DNA of 64,000 nt. Origin: Aliidiomarina maris (lineage in GTDB: Bacteria; Pseudomonadota; Gammaproteobacteria; Enterobacterales; Alteromonadaceae). Made by a program: the position numbers and the translations under genes. A model generated the notes under the pieces. That model saw only the letters and a program-made list of their open reading frames with translations. It searched no databases and had not been told where the DNA came from. The stretch covers positions 1 to 64,000 of the forward strand of contig NZ_PIPK01000003.1 in NCBI RefSeq assembly GCF_003987335.1, written 5' to 3'. Positions 7,254 through 16,493 of the stretch are shown here, one piece after another (within the stretch, counting starts at the first letter, position 1; each line of letters starts with the position of its first letter).

Positions 7254-8985
7254 AGATTTCCTCAGGCTTTGGCTCTACTGCATGGGCCGCTTGCTCGTCG
7301 GCCTTGCGCCGCCCCATAGCACGGCTAAGTAAAATAACTGGAATTAACCCCGCAAGCACTATCATTAACGCAGGCGGGCCCGCGTCCGCAAGGCGCTCGT
7401 CGCTTGCCATTTCATGCGCGCGCACCGCAAGGGTATTAAAATTAAATGGCCGCAGCACTAACGTGGCTGGCAGCTCTTTGAGTACGTCAACAAACACCAA
7501 AATAGTCGCGGTTAACACACTGGTGCGAAGGAGCGGAAAGTGAATGCGTGCCAGAATTTCTTTCGGCTTGAGGCCTAAAATACGTGCGGACTCGTCCATG
7601 CTGGGGCGAATTTGAGTCAGGCCACTGTCGACGGTTTGAATCGACACTGATAAAAAGCGCACCGCGTAGGCAAATATCAGCGCAAAGATAGTACCGGAGA
7701 AAATCAGCCCGGGGTTATAGCCCAGCGCCCACTGGCTGAGGCCAATCAGGCGGTTGTCCAGCCAAGCGAGCGGCACCATGACACCCACCGCAATCACCAC
7801 GCCCGGAATGGCATAGCCCAAGGTCGCAAGGCCGACACTGGAGCGCACCAACGGCACCGGCATACGACGCTTGCCATAACATAACCACAGCGCCAACAGC
7901 ACGGTGACTACGGCGGCGATACTTGCCAGAATCACGGTGTTGCTGACTAAGTTCCAGAACGAAGGTTGCAGCCAAATATCATAACGATCAATCGACCACC
8001 ATGCCAATTGCAGCGCGGGCAGTAAAAACCCAAACAAGACGGGTAAGAAGCACACCGCAAAAGCGAGCCAAGCTTTACCGCCTTTAAGCTGATGCGGGGT
8101 CGTGCGGGTCGCTGAGCGCCCGGCACTATGAAAGCGCGATTTAGCGCGTGAACTGCGCTCTATCACCATTAACACAACTACGAAGGTCATTAAAATAGAG
8201 GCTAATTGCAACGCGCCTATTGGGTCACCCATGCCATACCAAGTGCGGAATATACCCGTGGTAAAGGTGGTCACGCCAAAGTAATGTACGGTGCCGTAAT
8301 CAGCCAGGGTTTCCATCAATGCGAGTGTCACCCCGGTTGCAATGGCTGGACGCGCCATTGGCAATGCGATGCGCCAGAAGCTGGCCCAAGGCCCAAGCCC
8401 CAGGGTGCGCCCGGCTTCCATTGCGGCACTCGACTGTTCAATAAAGGCAGCGCGCGTAATTAAGTACACATAGGGGAAAAATACCAGCGATAACATCGCT
8501 ACCGCGCCACCAATTGAGCGCACTTCCGGGAACCAGTAATCGCCGTAACTTAAATCAAAGGTGACCCGCAGCCAGGTCTGCAGTGAGCCTTCAAAACCCA
8601 ACATGCCCGCATAGGTGTATGCAGTAATGTAGGCAGGCATCGCAAATGGCAACAACAGCGCCCAGCGCAGCCAACTCACCCCGGGGAAACGACATGCCGT
8701 AGTCAACCATGCCGTCGCAACGCCTATGACCAACACCAGCACACCAACGCCCACCAGCAAAATCAGTGAATGGCGCACATATTCGCCGATAACGGTTTGC
8801 CATAAATGTTGCAGTACTTCGCGCTGCTCGGGCGAGACAATACCGATAAAGAACGCCGCAATGACCACCAGCAGCGGCAGGCATATCACCCCTGCAACCA
8901 GTGGCACACTAAAACGAGAAAGCCGCGAACTGGAACCGTTCGCGGCGTGATTGGACGTGCTCTGCTTAACTGCTGACAGGGTCAC
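7234..8985 (-). CDS. fbpB: Ferric iron ABC transporter, permease FbpB
   Basis: A 583-residue inner-membrane permease with about 12 transmembrane segments, made of two fused copies of the binding-protein-dependent permease domain, the arrangement typical of FbpB/AfuB. EAA-loop-like motifs appear in both halves: EAGRTLGLGPWASFWRIALP and ESARILGLKPKEILARIHFP. The start is a GTG at 8985, 12 bp after the fbpA stop. The extreme C-terminus is charged and cytoplasmic and overlaps the start of fbpC. Confidence 0.92.
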   Translation of the reverse strand: MTLSAVKQSTSNHAANGSSSRLSRFSVPLVAGVICLPLLVVIAAFFIGIVSPEQREVLQHLWQTVIGEYVRHSLILLVGVGVLVLVIGVATAWLTTACRFPGVSWLRWALLLPFAMPAYITAYTYAGMLGFEGSLQTWLRVTFDLSYGDYWFPEVRSIGGAVAMLSLVFFPYVYLITRAAFIEQSSAAMEAGRTLGLGPWASFWRIALPMARPAIATGVTLALMETLADYGTVHYFGVTTFTTGIFRTWYGMGDPIGALQLASILMTFVVVLMVIERSSRAKSRFHSAGRSATRTTPHQLKGGKAWLAFAVCFLPVLFGFLLPALQLAWWSIDRYDIWLQPSFWNLVSNTVILASIAAVVTVLLALWLCYGKRRMPVPLVRSSVGLATLGYAIPGVVIAVGVMVPLAWLDNRLIGLSQWALGYNPGLIFSGTIFALIFAYAVRFLSVSIQTVDSGLTQIRPSMDESARILGLKPKEILARIHFPLLRTSVLTATILVFVDVLKELPATLVLRPFNFNTLAVRAHEMASDERLADAGPPALMIVLAGLIPVILLSRAMGRRKADEQAAHAVEPKPEEIYEPVKA

Positions 8986-8998
8986 GGGTGGGCAGGCC

Positions 8999-10042
8999 TT
9001 AGCGCCAGCCTGCGCGGTTCATAATGCGAACAGCGGCTGCGTTGTTGTCACCCAAGACACTAATCGGTAGGTCGTCAGCACGGAACTCACCCCAAGCGGC
9101 GGTAATCTCGCTTTGCTCAGAATCGACCCGCACCGGATATTCCTGGTTACGCTGTGCGTATTGGCTTTGGGCTTGTGCACCCGCCAGGAACTCCATTAAA
9201 CGAATCGCGTTGTCTTCGTGCTGCGCGTGACGTAATAAACCAATACCACTGACGTTCACGTGCACACCCTGCTCGCCTTCACCCTGAGCTGGCCAGTGAA
9301 TGCTTAGCTGGCTCACGCTGCGTTGATTGTTCGCATCGTCACTGGCGGTCATACCACCAAAGTAATAGGTGTTCGCAATCGCGATGTCGCACTGGCCGTT
9401 GGCTACTGCGTGCAATTGGTCACGGTCACCACCAACTGGACTACGGGCAAAGTTAGCTACTAAGCCGCGTACCCATTCTTCGGTGACTTCTTCACCGTGG
9501 TGGGCCAGCATGCCTGCTACCAGCGACTGGTTGTAAACATTATCTGAAGAACGCACACAGATGCGGCCACGCCATTGCTCGTCTGCCAAGGCTAAGTAAT
9601 CACTTAAATCAGCCGGATCAACACGATCATGGGCATAGAAAATTGGGCGCGCACGTATGCTTAAACCAAACCATTGGTTACCCACATCGCGCAAATGCTC
9701 TGGGATGTTCTGCATCAAATCAGCTGATTCAACGCTTTGAAATAAACCGGCTTCTTTCGCGCGGTGCAAGCGACCAGCGTCAACGGTAATGAACACGTCG
9801 GCAGGGCTATTCGCACCTTCTTGCTGCAAGCGGGTTAACAAGCCATCGCCTGAGCCAGTCAGAAGGTTTACGGTAATGCCGGTTTCGTCTTCGAACTGAT
9901 CCAGCAATGGTTTAACTAAACTTTCAATACGCGCGGAATACACGGTGACTTGATTCTCGTCGCTACCACCTCGGCCGCTGACCGCCAAAATAATGGCCAA
10001 AACCACGCCGACCACGATAACAATTTTGAGGACATTCTTCAT
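8999..10042 (-). CDS. fbpA: Ferric iron ABC transporter, substrate-binding protein FbpA
   Basis: A 347-residue periplasmic iron-binding protein. After a hydrophobic N-terminal segment comes a class II binding-protein fold starting QVTVYSAR. Adjacent tyrosines in ANTYYFGG match the paired iron-coordinating tyrosines of FbpA/FutA proteins. The N-terminal hydrophobic stretch (IVIVVGVVLAIILAVSG) has no lipobox Cys and no clean A-X-A cleavage site, so the protein may remain membrane-tethered. The ATG has AAGGG 8 nt upstream. It is the first gene of fbpABC and is preceded by two Fur-like boxes, implying repression by iron-loaded Fur. Confidence 0.92.
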   Translation of the reverse strand: MKNVLKIVIVVGVVLAIILAVSGRGGSDENQVTVYSARIESLVKPLLDQFEDETGITVNLLTGSGDGLLTRLQQEGANSPADVFITVDAGRLHRAKEAGLFQSVESADLMQNIPEHLRDVGNQWFGLSIRARPIFYAHDRVDPADLSDYLALADEQWRGRICVRSSDNVYNQSLVAGMLAHHGEEVTEEWVRGLVANFARSPVGGDRDQLHAVANGQCDIAIANTYYFGGMTASDDANNQRSVSQLSIHWPAQGEGEQGVHVNVSGIGLLRHAQHEDNAIRLMEFLAGAQAQSQYAQRNQEYPVRVDSEQSEITAAWGEFRADDLPISVLGDNNAAAVRIMNRAGWR

Positions 10043-10087
10043 GCTGATACCCTTATCGGTTGTGCCTGTATGTTAAGACATGCGTTT

Positions 10088-10106
10088 GATAATCACAATG
10101 ATTATC
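10088..10106 (-). promoter_or_regulatory. Fur box upstream of fbpA
   Basis: GATAATCACAATGATTATC matches the 19-bp Fur consensus GATAATGATAATCATTATC at 16 positions and is an inverted repeat with 8-bp arms. It lies 46 bp before the fbpA start codon. Confidence 0.85.
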
Positions 10107-10138
10107 AGGCAAGACGGTCGACAGTATACATACTAATG

Positions 10139-10155
10139 AATGAGAATCAATATCG
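10139..10155 (-). promoter_or_regulatory. Second Fur-like box upstream of fbpA
   Basis: AATGAGAATCAATATCG resembles a Fur site with one degenerate arm. It lies about three and a half turns upstream of the first box and abuts the 17-bp direct repeat at 10151-10183. Confidence 0.5.
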
Positions 10156-10183
10156 TTTAAACTTTAGTATCGTTTAAACTTTA
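10151..10183. repeat. Direct repeat with a 17-bp period in the fbpA upstream region
   Basis: TATCGTTTAAACTTTA occurs twice with one base between copies (10151-10166 and 10168-10183). Each copy holds the 8-bp palindrome GTTTAAAC. It lies between the exonuclease gene end and the Fur boxes and may be a regulator site or a slippage duplication. Confidence 0.8.
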
Positions 10184-10215
10184 TTGTCGGCCCTTGCGCT
10201 TAGAGCGCAGAGCCG

Positions 10216-10992
10216 TCACGGCACCCAAATCTGGTTCAATGGTGTATCAGGGCTAAAAAAATGTGCAGCCTGGGCTTGCAGCAGTTCAGCACACGCCAGT
10301 GCATCAGTGGTCGCGTCGTGGGGGGAATAATGGGGCAAGCCATAGCGCGCACGAGAATCGGCTAAGCGAATCGAAACTTTTGGCTGCGGGCGCCAGCGCT
10401 GCCACCAAGGTCTGTTATCGCTACGATGGAAACGCGCTTCAAGCTGCATGGTGTCAATTACCGGAAACTCGATGCGCTCACCGATGCGTTCTATCAATGC
10501 TTGTTTAAAGAAGTCGCGTTCAATCCCGCGAAAATGCACCACCCAAACATAACCTTTAAAAGCGTCCAGTACACAGGCTAATACGTCGTCTAAGTCCGGC
10601 GCTTGGGCAATGTCACTATGCGTAATACCGTGAATCACCACTGAATCATCGGTTAATGAGCGTCTTGGTTTAAGTAGCCAATAGCGCGCCTGGCGCAAGC
10701 GAATGCGCTGCAAATCAAACGGCACCGCACCAATGCTGACAATACCGTGCTTGCGCGCATTTAACCCCGTGGTTTCAAAATCAACCGCGAGTAATGGCGC
10801 ATCTTTTAACGGCGTATCGCCGGCTACCATTCCGGCGCGATAATACCCTTGTAAGCGCGGATCACGTGCCATGTCGGCGCGCTCTTTAAAATACTGTGGC
10901 CAATCGGTATGGATATCAGGGTCAGCACGCAGCTGGCCGCCAAACTCGGGCTCTGGCTTACTCACTGCCGACTCTTTGGGGAGATACAACAT
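10216..10992 (-). CDS. DnaQ-like 3'-5' exonuclease
   Basis: A 258-residue DEDD exonuclease. ExoI is AVDFETTGL (about residue 70), ExoII is VVHFRGIERDFF, and ExoIII is HDATTDALACAELL with the catalytic His and Asp, placing it with the DEDDh group. The spacing and length are normal for the stand-alone exonucleases that accompany CBS/cyclic-nucleotide-binding nucleotidyltransferases, and such a gene lies directly upstream on the same strand (gap 49 bp). The substrate (DNA or RNA) is unknown. The first ATG at 10992 is used; a downstream GTG at codon 10 is a possible alternative. The intergenic gap is made of a tandem 14-bp repeat. Confidence 0.85.
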   Translation of the reverse strand: MLYLPKESAVSKPEPEFGGQLRADPDIHTDWPQYFKERADMARDPRLQGYYRAGMVAGDTPLKDAPLLAVDFETTGLNARKHGIVSIGAVPFDLQRIRLRQARYWLLKPRRSLTDDSVVIHGITHSDIAQAPDLDDVLACVLDAFKGYVWVVHFRGIERDFFKQALIERIGERIEFPVIDTMQLEARFHRSDNRPWWQRWRPQPKVSIRLADSRARYGLPHYSPHDATTDALACAELLQAQAAHFFSPDTPLNQIWVP

Positions 10993-11006
10993 AGTTAGTC
11001 TGTCTT

Positions 11007-11048
11007 AGTTGCGTTAATTTAGTTGCGTTAATTCAGTTGCGTTAATTC
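11007..11048. repeat. Three tandem copies of a 14-bp repeat between the two partner genes
   Basis: AGTTGCGTTAATTY (Y = T, C, C) is repeated three times without spacing, at 11007-11020, 11021-11034 and 11035-11048. The third copy includes the TAA stop codon of the nucleotidyltransferase gene (GCGAATTAA on the minus strand), so the first two look like duplications of the gene's end. Confidence 0.9.
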
Positions 11049-12913
11049 GCACCGTAGCGATAGCGCAGGTAACGCTGGGCATAGCTAAGTATCTGAAATG
11101 CATCTTTTAGCGCTTTGCGCTCAAAGTCAGACAGATTCTCCGGCTTGACGTTATTGTCCGGCACCTCGCCTTGCTGAATTTCACGCGCTTGGTGACGGAT
11201 ACGCACAATCGAAATAAATTCCAATGCGTCACGCAAATCGGGGCCACGGCCTTTGGGTAAAATATCGCTTTGAGTGACATCCTCTAAACGGGCAAAGGAA
11301 TTGCGCTGGCGAATGCCCGAGGCTAACGCATGCACCCGCACGAGATCAGCAATCGGTGCGGTACCGCGACGCTTCATATTAATACTGTCTTTGTGCTTGC
11401 CGTCCTTTTCCACCACAAAGTCTTTGAAGAATCCGAGCGGCGGCGTGCGGTTCAACGCATTCTTCGCCATACTGGCGATAAAACGATTACTACGCTTGGC
11501 GCGGCGGCGAATGAGCTCATTTAACGTATCGGCAAATTCCTGTTTACCCCACACGCCTTCGAGATCAAAAAATATCGAGCTCTGCAGCAGGCTCTCCGGC
11601 GTCGGTTGATCGATCCAATCACTAAAATAACGCTGCCACACTTTAAGTGGTTGGCGCCATTTCGGGTTGGTCGCCATAATATGGCCGGTACAATAGGGGT
11701 AGCCACAAGCGTCTAAGCCGTCGCTCACAAAAGCGGCGAGGTCAGCGAAGTAACTATCGTGCTGCTGTGGGTCGAAGCTGTCGTCGAGTACCATGGCATT
11801 GTCTTGGTCGGTGACTAAGGTTTGCTCGTCACGCGCCATTGAGCCCAAGGCCAGGAAACAATACGGTACTGGCGGCGGGCCGAACTTTTCCTCACCAAGC
11901 TCTAATAAGCGCTGCTTGAAACTGCGTGCAATCGTCGACATGGCGGCGCCTATCATGCGCGAATTGGCGTCCTCTTCAACCATACGTACAAAGCTTGAAT
12001 GCACGGCCTCTTTGAGTTGCGCCAATTCCTCGACAGTGTTTTGCTTGAAGATACTGCTGACCACAAACAAGCTACTTTTCGATTCATGGCGTACCACATC
12101 GGAGAGCGACAATACCCCCACCACACGGTCTTGTTTCCACACCGGTAAATGGTGCACATTGTCTTTGAGCATGGTCAGCATGGCTTCAAATACGCGCTGA
12201 TTGTATTGCACGCTGACTAAGCCGCTACTCATAATGTCACGAACCGGCCTTGCGGGGTCAAGCCCTTCGGCTAGCACGCGCTTGCGCAAATCTTTGTCAG
12301 TGATGATACCCAGCGGTGGGCTTTTTGCGTCAGAATCAGGCGCGTGTGCGCCCCCAATCAATAACGACGAGACTTCTTCGTCAGTCATACGTTTTGCGGC
12401 AGCGAAGATACTGGCGTCAGGCTCAATGGTGACTGGCTCACGGGTAATTAAGCTGTCGACTGTCACGGCTAGTAGATCGTGACTGCCTTCCTGTTCTTTA
12501 ATCGCCGTTGATAGGCGGCGGCGATCTTCCACTTCAACGGCTTCGGCGAAGCTGTCGTATTCGTCGAATAGCTGCTTAAATAAATCGCCTGGCACGTAAT
12601 ACAGCAGGGTGTCTTCCATGGCTTTGACCGGGTAGCGCACGCGGCCTTTGGCAAGTAAACCGAATTCACCAAAAAAGCCGCCTTCGCTGAGTCGGTTGTA
12701 AAGCTCACCGGTGCGCCGAAACACCTCGACGGCGCCACTGCGTATGACGTGGAGATCTTGAATGCTCTGATTGTATTCAAGTATTTGGGTGCCTGCCTGG
12801 AAGTAGCCGACTTCCACCTGCCCTGCTACAGCGTGCACTACGTCTTCGGGTAGCTCGCTAAAGGGCGCGTATTGGCCCAGGAAATTCGCCACTTCGATAT
12901 GTTCAGCCTGCAT
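11042..12913 (-). CDS. Cyclic-nucleotide-binding/CBS domain nucleotidyltransferase-like regulator
   Basis: A 623-residue multidomain signalling protein. Order: an N-terminal cNMP-binding domain (about 20-130, with GGFFGEFGLL), a pair of CBS domains (about 150-280, with GIITDKDLRKRVL and VVGVLSLSDVVR), then a DUF294-type nucleotidyltransferase domain (about 310-450, with GSMARDEQTLVTDQDNAMV) and a helical C-terminal domain. This architecture is common in gammaproteobacteria, almost always next to a DnaQ-like exonuclease, as here. The biological role of the pair is not established. The start at 12913 has a strong site (AAGGAG); the longer frame adds 14 residues upstream of it. A REP cluster separates it from the BCCT gene. 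Confidence 0.9.
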   Translation of the reverse strand: MQAEHIEVANFLGQYAPFSELPEDVVHAVAGQVEVGYFQAGTQILEYNQSIQDLHVIRSGAVEVFRRTGELYNRLSEGGFFGEFGLLAKGRVRYPVKAMEDTLLYYVPGDLFKQLFDEYDSFAEAVEVEDRRRLSTAIKEQEGSHDLLAVTVDSLITREPVTIEPDASIFAAAKRMTDEEVSSLLIGGAHAPDSDAKSPPLGIITDKDLRKRVLAEGLDPARPVRDIMSSGLVSVQYNQRVFEAMLTMLKDNVHHLPVWKQDRVVGVLSLSDVVRHESKSSLFVVSSIFKQNTVEELAQLKEAVHSSFVRMVEEDANSRMIGAAMSTIARSFKQRLLELGEEKFGPPPVPYCFLALGSMARDEQTLVTDQDNAMVLDDSFDPQQHDSYFADLAAFVSDGLDACGYPYCTGHIMATNPKWRQPLKVWQRYFSDWIDQPTPESLLQSSIFFDLEGVWGKQEFADTLNELIRRRAKRSNRFIASMAKNALNRTPPLGFFKDFVVEKDGKHKDSINMKRRGTAPIADLVRVHALASGIRQRNSFARLEDVTQSDILPKGRGPDLRDALEFISIVRIRHQAREIQQGEVPDNNVKPENLSDFERKALKDAFQILSYAQRYLRYRYGAN

Positions 12914-13017
12914 ATCTGCTCCTTTCAAACGTTCTGCGGCGTGGGGTTTGACCACCGTTCCGCCATTGCGCGACGCGGTCCGTCATTGCGCGGCGGGTTC
13001 CGACATTGCGGCGAACC

Positions 13018-13119
13018 GTAGGGCAGGCTTCGCCTGCCGTTACACATCGCGCGGCGGCAGGCGGAGCCTGCCCTACGTTATATCCACCATCGTGCGGCGG
13101 CAGGCGGAGCCTGCCCTAC
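13018..13119. repeat. REP cluster overlapping the 3' end of the BCCT gene
   Basis: Three elements: GTAGGG-headed GGCAGGCTTCGCCTGCC (13018-13038) and two inverted copies of GGCAGGCGGAGCCTGCC followed by CTAC (13056-13076 and 13099-13119). The CTAC of the last copy includes the stop codon of the BCCT gene (13116-13118). Degenerate CATTGCGCGGCGG linkers extend to about 12950. Confidence 0.93.
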
Positions 13120-14768
13120 CGTGGTTCGTTCATGAGGCCTTTAACGAGGGCGATGCACGACATTAACAATACGGCGGTGAATGGCAACCCTGCAGACACG
13201 GCCATGGCTTGTAATGCGCCCAAACCACCACCGACAATCAATGCAATGGCGACCAAGCCTTCAAACGTACACCAGAATACGCGCTGTGGTGTTGGTGCAT
13301 TCACCTTACCACCTGCGGCAATGGTGTCGATAACCAATGACCCCGAATCGGATGAGGTAATAAAGAAAACCACCACCAAAATAATACCAATGAACGAGGT
13401 CACTTGTGCCCACGGCAACGCGTCTAACATGGTAAACAACTGCAATGACAACTCAGCAGCCGCGACGTCTTCATAACCACTTAAATACTGCTCTATCGCT
13501 GTAGTGCCAAACACCGTCATCCAGAACACACACGCTAGCGAAGGAATGAGCAACACCGCAATCAGGAATTCACGCACGGTGCGACCACGCGACACCCGCG
13601 CGATAAACATACCCACAAACGGTGACCATGAAATCCACCACGCCCAATAAAACGCCGTCCAACCTTGCGAATAGCCGGTGTCTTCGCGGCCAAACGGGTT
13701 CGACATCGCCGGTAGATTACTGATATAGCCGACGAGATTCTGCGCAAAGCCAGTTAATATGGCTAAAGTCGGCCCCACAATAATCACAAACAGCATCAGT
13801 AGCGCCGCTAACGTCATATTGATTTGCGACAACCGCTTCACCCCTGCATCAAGGCCTGCGATCACCGACACCAAAGCAATGATGGTGATACCCACTACCA
13901 GCAGGATTTCCATGGTTTGCCCTTCTGGCAAACCAAATAAGTAATTAAGCCCCGATGCCGCTTGTGATGCACCTAACCCCAGCGACGTAGCCAAACCAAA
14001 CAAGGTCGCTAGCACCGCTAAAATATCAATCACATTGCCCGGCCAGCCCCACACACGCTCACCCAACAGCGGGTAAAAGATCGAGCGAATCGTCAGTGGC
14101 AAACCTTTGTTAAATGAGAACAAGGCTAAACCAAGCGCCAACACCGCATAAATTGCCCACGGGTGCAGTGCCCAGTGGAAAATAGTTGCCGCCATACCAA
14201 GCGCATACGCTGCCTCGGCATTGCCTTCAGCGCCTCCCAGTGGCGCGCCGTCAACCCGCACGCCATCTTCCATTTGCACGCCACCATAAGCTTCGGTGAA
14301 ATGAGTAATCGGCTCAGACACGCCGTAAAACATCAAACCGATACCCATACCCGCGGCAAACAGCATAGAAAACCAGCCGGCGTAGGTAAAATCGGGGTCG
14401 GCTTCGGTACCGCCTAAGCGCACTTTACCAAGCGGGCTCACCACCAACACTAAGCACAGCAATACAAATACATTGCCCGCACTTAAAAAGAACCAATCAA
14501 GGTTGCTGGTCAACCAACTTTGCATGCCCTCAAATATGGGGCTGGCTTGCTCATTAAACGCCAAAGTGACGACCACAAAGGCAATCACCAGTAAGCCCGA
14601 AATGGCAAATACGCGGTTATGAATATCGAGGCCAAAGGGTCCTACTTTCACCACGACATTGTCTTGGCCGACGGTGTAATCCGTATCTATCGGGGTTACG
14701 TCGCCGTCAGGACGCATCGGGTCGTTAGCCTCTTGCTGGTTATCAGCAGGCTTTGAGTCGTTGCTCAT
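13116..14768 (-). CDS. BCCT family transporter (betaine/choline/carnitine type)
   Basis: A 550-residue secondary transporter that takes up quaternary ammonium compounds such as glycine betaine, usually with sodium or protons, for osmoprotection. It has about 12 transmembrane segments, the family motif GMGIGLMFYGVSEP near residue 140, and the tryptophan-rich segment WTAFYWAWWISWSPFVGMF. A long hydrophilic N-terminal tail (about 45 residues) precedes the first membrane segment. The C-terminal tail is only about seven residues and ends in CGG TAG, where the TAG belongs to the head of a REP element, so the original tail may have been replaced. The substrate cannot be fixed from sequence. Confidence 0.92.
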   Translation of the reverse strand: MSNDSKPADNQQEANDPMRPDGDVTPIDTDYTVGQDNVVVKVGPFGLDIHNRVFAISGLLVIAFVVVTLAFNEQASPIFEGMQSWLTSNLDWFFLSAGNVFVLLCLVLVVSPLGKVRLGGTEADPDFTYAGWFSMLFAAGMGIGLMFYGVSEPITHFTEAYGGVQMEDGVRVDGAPLGGAEGNAEAAYALGMAATIFHWALHPWAIYAVLALGLALFSFNKGLPLTIRSIFYPLLGERVWGWPGNVIDILAVLATLFGLATSLGLGASQAASGLNYLFGLPEGQTMEILLVVGITIIALVSVIAGLDAGVKRLSQINMTLAALLMLFVIIVGPTLAILTGFAQNLVGYISNLPAMSNPFGREDTGYSQGWTAFYWAWWISWSPFVGMFIARVSRGRTVREFLIAVLLIPSLACVFWMTVFGTTAIEQYLSGYEDVAAAELSLQLFTMLDALPWAQVTSFIGIILVVVFFITSSDSGSLVIDTIAAGGKVNAPTPQRVFWCTFEGLVAIALIVGGGLGALQAMAVSAGLPFTAVLLMSCIALVKGLMNEPR

Positions 14769-14942
14769 GCTTTGCTCCGTATGTGTTGCGAAAACCTGTT
14801 TAAATAGTGATATGATTCGCCAAGCTCAGGGCCATGCAGCACTAGCTTATTGATTTTGACAGGTTAAAATTGATTATCTAAAGGGTATCAAAACCCTATA
14901 CAGTATAGTAAGCCTCAAACATTAGTAAACCATTGGACACTT

Positions 14943-15920
14943 ATGCTACTACCTGCGATTGCCATTTTGGCTGGCCTGGCACTGCTTACCTGGAGTGCTG
15001 ATAAATTTGTCGATGGGGCCTCATCGACCGCTCGTCACCTTGGTATGTCACCGTTATTAATCGGCATGCTGATCATCGGATTCGGGACTTCGGCCCCAGA
15101 AATGGTGGTATCCGCCATGGCCGCCATTGATGGGGCGCCCAACCTGGCATTGGGCAACGCCTATGGCTCAAATATTGCCAATATCGCCCTCGTACTTGGT
15201 TTAACCGCAGTTATCGCACCTATTGCGGTGAGTTCAAAAATTATCCGCCGTGAAATCCCGCTGTTAATCGTGGTGATGATTGTCGCCGGCTGGCAACTCC
15301 AAAGTGGCCTGATTACGCGCTGGGAAGCCTGGATACTATTAGGTTTGTTTTTTGCGTTTATGGGCTGGGCGATTTACCAAGGCCGCAACCACGACGATGT
15401 ATTAGGTAGCGAAGCAGAAACAGAGTTAGACAGCCATGCCATGCCTTTGGGCCGCGCCATTCTATGGTTAATCATTGGCTTACTGGTGTTAGTCGCGAGC
15501 TCTCGCCTACTCGTTTGGGGCGCGGTAGATATCGCTACTAGCCTGGGTGTGAGCGAGCTAGTCATCGGCCTCACCATAGTCGCCATTGGTACGTCACTGC
15601 CGGAATTAGCGTCTTGCGTGGCGGCAGTGCGTAAAAAAGAGCATGATTTAGCGTTAGGCAATATTCTTGGCTCCAATATGTTCAATACGCTGGCCGTCGT
15701 GGGTATCGCGGGCGCAATTACCCCGATTGAGTTTGATTACGACGTATTTACCCGCGACTGGTCAACCATGATGTTACTCACTGTGGTGTTGGTGATATTT
15801 GGCCTAGGCCGCGGCGGCAAAGGCCGAATTAACCGCATTGAGGGCGGCGTGTTGCTGATCCTTTATGCTGCTTACATGGTATGGTTATTTACCAGCGCCG
15901 CCAGTGGTACAGGCGCTTAA
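14943..15920 (+). CDS. Calcium/sodium antiporter, CaCA family
   Basis: A 325-residue inner-membrane cation exchanger of the YrbG type with about 10 transmembrane segments. Both alpha repeats are clear: GFGTSAPEMVVS with GSNIANI in the first half (from residue 46), and AIGTSLPELASC with GSNMFNT in the second. The conserved Glu and Asn residues that bind the cation are present in both. It is divergent from the BCCT gene with 174 bp between the starts, and is followed after 56 bp by the DUF3429 gene in the same direction. Confidence 0.92.
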   Translation: MLLPAIAILAGLALLTWSADKFVDGASSTARHLGMSPLLIGMLIIGFGTSAPEMVVSAMAAIDGAPNLALGNAYGSNIANIALVLGLTAVIAPIAVSSKIIRREIPLLIVVMIVAGWQLQSGLITRWEAWILLGLFFAFMGWAIYQGRNHDDVLGSEAETELDSHAMPLGRAILWLIIGLLVLVASSRLLVWGAVDIATSLGVSELVIGLTIVAIGTSLPELASCVAAVRKKEHDLALGNILGSNMFNTLAVVGIAGAITPIEFDYDVFTRDWSTMMLLTVVLVIFGLGRGGKGRINRIEGGVLLILYAAYMVWLFTSAASGTGA

Positions 15921-15976
15921 GCCAAGCCCAATACATCCGCCCATTTTTTAATATTTCGACACACAGGTAGTTAATT

Positions 15977-16477
15977 ATGCAAGCCGATACCCGCGCAGAT
16001 GTGAAGCCCCCGCAGCCACCGGGCATGCACAGCGACAGTCAATTGACCGCAACACGCCTGGCCTGGTTTGGCTTAGCCCCATTTGTGCTCAGCGCAGCAG
16101 TCGGCGCAATTGGTTGGTATCAAGAGCAGTTGCTCGCTGCTTTTGTGGTGTATAGCGCGGTGATTTTATCCTTCTTAGGGGGGATTCATTGGGGCTTAGC
16201 CATGCGCGACGGTATCAGCAACCCCCAAGGCCGCCTCGTTATTTGCATGGTGCCTTCACTGGTGGCTTGGGTGGCGGTCGCCTTCTTGCCTTCGCTGGCA
16301 ACCCTTGCGGTACTGGGCTTGTTCTACATGATGTGGCTGCGCTATGACCTGAGCGCAGTGAAAGACGACTGGTATGGCAAAATGCGTAAACCCATCACCT
16401 TTGTGGTCATGGGTACGCATTTTATTTGGTTTATTACCTTAGCGTCTGAACGCGTATTGGCGGTGCAGGCCGGTTAG
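15977..16477 (+). CDS. DUF3429 family membrane protein
   Basis: A 166-residue inner-membrane protein with about four to five hydrophobic segments and the family-like motif LSFLGGIHWGLAMR near residue 70. The N-terminal 30 residues are polar and proline-rich. The function of DUF3429 is unknown. It follows the CaCA antiporter closely and converges on the Na/Pi gene with 16 bp between stops. Confidence 0.8.
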   Translation: MQADTRADVKPPQPPGMHSDSQLTATRLAWFGLAPFVLSAAVGAIGWYQEQLLAAFVVYSAVILSFLGGIHWGLAMRDGISNPQGRLVICMVPSLVAWVAVAFLPSLATLAVLGLFYMMWLRYDLSAVKDDWYGKMRKPITFVVMGTHFIWFITLASERVLAVQAG

Positions 16478-16493
16478 TCTGCACCCACTGAGC

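Noticed and set aside
10216-10992. Non-canonical ExoII motif (VVHFRGIERDFF) as a sign of an inactive exonuclease
   Set aside because: The catalytic Asp is present, and this variant looks normal for the exonucleases paired with CBS/DUF294 proteins.
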